NCBI GenBank assembly: GCA_031275405.1
Contig: JAISOV010000047.1
Coordinates: 1-64,000 of the forward strand
Length of the DNA stretch: 64,000 nt
Source: Clostridium sp.
Lineage (GTDB): Bacteria; Bacillota; Clostridia; Lachnospirales; Lachnospiraceae
Direction: 5' to 3'
This document shows, in pieces, positions 62,790 through 64,000 of the stretch. Made by a program: the position numbers and the translations under genes. Under the pieces are notes generated by a model. It saw nothing but the letters and a program-made list of their open reading frames with translations. It ran no database searches and was not told the origin of the DNA. Position 1 is the first letter of the stretch, and the number at the start of each line of letters is the position of its first letter.

Positions 62790-63386
62790 ATGGAGCCGAG
62801 AAACGCCACAGTGAAAAGAGCCACGAAAGAAACGAGGATCGAGCTGACTTTCTGCCCGGACGGGGCGGGGAAAAGCGAGATCTGCACAGGGATCGGTTTT
62901 TTTGATCATCTGCTGCAAGGCTTCGCCCGCCATGGGCTGTTTGACCTGCGGATACAGTGCGGAGGGGATCTGGAGGTGGACACCCACCACACCATCGAGG
63001 ATGTGGGGATCGTCCTGGGAACCGCCATGCAAGAGGCGCTGGGAGACAAATCGGGCATTCAGCGCTATGGCAGCGCGATCCTGCCGATGGATGACGCCCT
63101 GGTGCTGTGCGCCGTGGATCTGTCGGGGCGTCCTTACCTTTCTTTTGAAGCGGAGTATACCGTGCCGAAGATCGGAGACATGGATACGGAGATGATCCGC
63201 GACTTCTTTTATGCCGTGTCCTATGCGGCGAAAATGAACCTCCACATCAAGCAGATCAGCGGCTTCAATAACCACCATATCGCGGAATGCAGTTTCAAGG
63301 CTTTCGCGAAAGCTTTCCGGCTGGCGGTCCTGCCGGAGCCGAAGCTGGAGGGCGCATGGACTACCAAGGGAACTCTGGGGCCTTAG
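62790..63386 (+). CDS. hisB: Imidazoleglycerol-phosphate dehydratase
   Basis: Sixth step of histidine synthesis. The 198-aa protein has the metal-binding repeats: GFFDHLLQGFARHG, DTHHTIEDVGIVLG, LDLSGRP-like VDLSGRPYLSFEAE, and GFNNHHIAECSFKAFAKAF. AGAGGAAAA precedes the ATG. No other his gene is in the window, which is unusual, so the his operon may be scattered or broken here by the insertion upstream. Confidence 0.96.
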   Translation: MEPRNATVKRATKETRIELTFCPDGAGKSEICTGIGFFDHLLQGFARHGLFDLRIQCGGDLEVDTHHTIEDVGIVLGTAMQEALGDKSGIQRYGSAILPMDDALVLCAVDLSGRPYLSFEAEYTVPKIGDMDTEMIRDFFYAVSYAAKMNLHIKQISGFNNHHIAECSFKAFAKAFRLAVLPEPKLEGAWTTKGTLGP

Positions 63387-63475
63387 GGATCATGACGGTG
63401 GCGAAAACAAGCCGCTCAGAAGCACGTTTCTCTCAGTACCCTGCGCGCCGGAAGCGAAGGAAGACTGATCTGCGT

Positions 63476-64000
63476 TCAGATGGGGCTAAGGCGCCTGTCC
63501 GCCCTTTTGGCCCTCTTTCCGTCCAGCCACAGCAGCAGATACGCCAGCCCAAGAAAGAACACCGTCAGCAGGCCGACGTACAGCGCGACCCAGCCTTTTG
63601 AGATCTCAAAATCCAGGAAGAAGTAAGGGTAGTGCTTTATGGCCGAAGAACCCGTGTGGGAATAGGTCATCCCCAGAAGCCCCGCGACCGTTGACTGTAA
63701 GAAATATCCGAACGGAAAGATGGCAAAAAGCAGCGGATCCTGTTTTTTCATTTTCCCCGGTACCCCGAAAAAGAAGTGGTCGAACACCATCATCAGCGGC
63801 GTCACAGCGTGTATCTGTAGGTTGGAGTATGTAAAAAGACCGCCCTCGTAAATCGGGGCGAGCATTCCCCAGAACACAAAGAATGTCACCAGGATGGCAA
63901 GCGAGACAATCGCGGAGAACCTTTCAAAATAGCTTGCCCTGCCGACCGCTCCGTTCTTCGCGAGGTCGGCGGCTGTCTTGGCCAGCAGCAGCCCCAGTGT
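63476..64000 (-). CDS. Pr6Pr-like integral membrane protein, 5'-partial
   Basis: The frame is open to the right edge; 174 residues are visible. Four hydrophobic helices include VSLAILVTFFVFWG, then FTYSNLQIHAVTPLMMVFDHFFFG, DPLLFAIFPFGYFLQSTVAG, and a last helix before a basic tail. The NLQIHAVTPLMMVFDHF and HYPYFFLDFE segments resemble the Pr6Pr family. Function unknown. It converges on hisB. Confidence 0.75.
   Translation of the reverse strand, partial: TLGLLLAKTAADLAKNGAVGRASYFERFSAIVSLAILVTFFVFWGMLAPIYEGGLFTYSNLQIHAVTPLMMVFDHFFFGVPGKMKKQDPLLFAIFPFGYFLQSTVAGLLGMTYSHTGSSAIKHYPYFFLDFEISKGWVALYVGLLTVFFLGLAYLLLWLDGKRAKRADRRLSPI

Overview
The window looks like chromosome of a spore-forming, strictly fermentative member of the Clostridia, most likely Lachnospiraceae. 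The support is indirect but consistent: stage V sporulation genes (spoVAA, spoVAB, spoVAC), a SleB-type cortex hydrolase, a YaaH-like GH18 protein, MecA, pyruvate formate-lyase, a phosphotransbutyrylase/butyrate kinase pair, QueH, and AGGAGG-type ribosome binding sites. This is inference from gene content; no rRNA is present. Most genes are moderately GC-rich, and the segment around 46.4-49.1 kb is visibly AT-rich.

Layout. 0-7.3 kb: the end of uvrC, then on the minus strand a pyruvate formate-lyase locus whose enzyme is encoded in pieces (679-aa core, 72-aa cysteine-containing protein, 80-aa glycyl-radical domain, activase), a DUF1858 protein and mecA. 8.5-14.6 kb: two cell-wall hydrolases and two diguanylate cyclases. 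14.7-19.5 kb: sua5-rpiB-upp-comEB, a SleB-like hydrolase and a DUF402 protein. 19.7-26.1 kb: xylulokinase, a fucose/arabinose-type isomerase, a GH13 lipoprotein and a beta-lactamase-like serine hydrolase. 26.2-31.9 kb: a 37-aa membrane peptide, a sensorless hybrid kinase, a GH25 lysozyme, spoVAA-AB-AC and an AEC transporter. 32-41.5 kb: a chemoreceptor remnant, a MerR regulator, carAB, superoxide dismutase, queH and argS. 41.5-46.4 kb: two tRNAs, a DEAD-box helicase with two tandem-repeat tails, ispF and a polysaccharide deacetylase. 46.4-49.4 kb: a decayed AT-rich island with one intact ABC exporter, a fragment of a second copy, and three consecutive broken small genes. 49.5-58.4 kb: an amidase-domain protein, a radical SAM protein, a BclA-like protein, mntP, a cold-shock gene, a CPBP protease, fructokinase, an HD protein and ptb-buk. 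58.3-62.7 kb: an acquired block (ABC exporter plus MFS pump) bounded by gene fragments. The window ends with hisB and a partial Pr6Pr-like membrane protein.

Three themes stand out. First, the split pyruvate formate-lyase: the catalytic core and the glycyl-radical domain are separate genes, and the 72-aa gene between them resembles the front half of the radical domain with a cysteine-containing tail in place of the glycine loop. Second, several conserved proteins (Sua5, CarB, QueH, IspF, PflA, the cell-wall amidase, the helicase, the radical SAM protein) carry extra low-complexity or tandem-repeat segments. Third, the gaps are unusually full of short palindromic and direct repeats, falling into at least three families, one of which also interrupts a gene remnant.

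Promoters listed are sigma70-type matches read by eye. Start codons were chosen from ribosome-binding-site spacing and family N-termini. Nothing was checked against a database.
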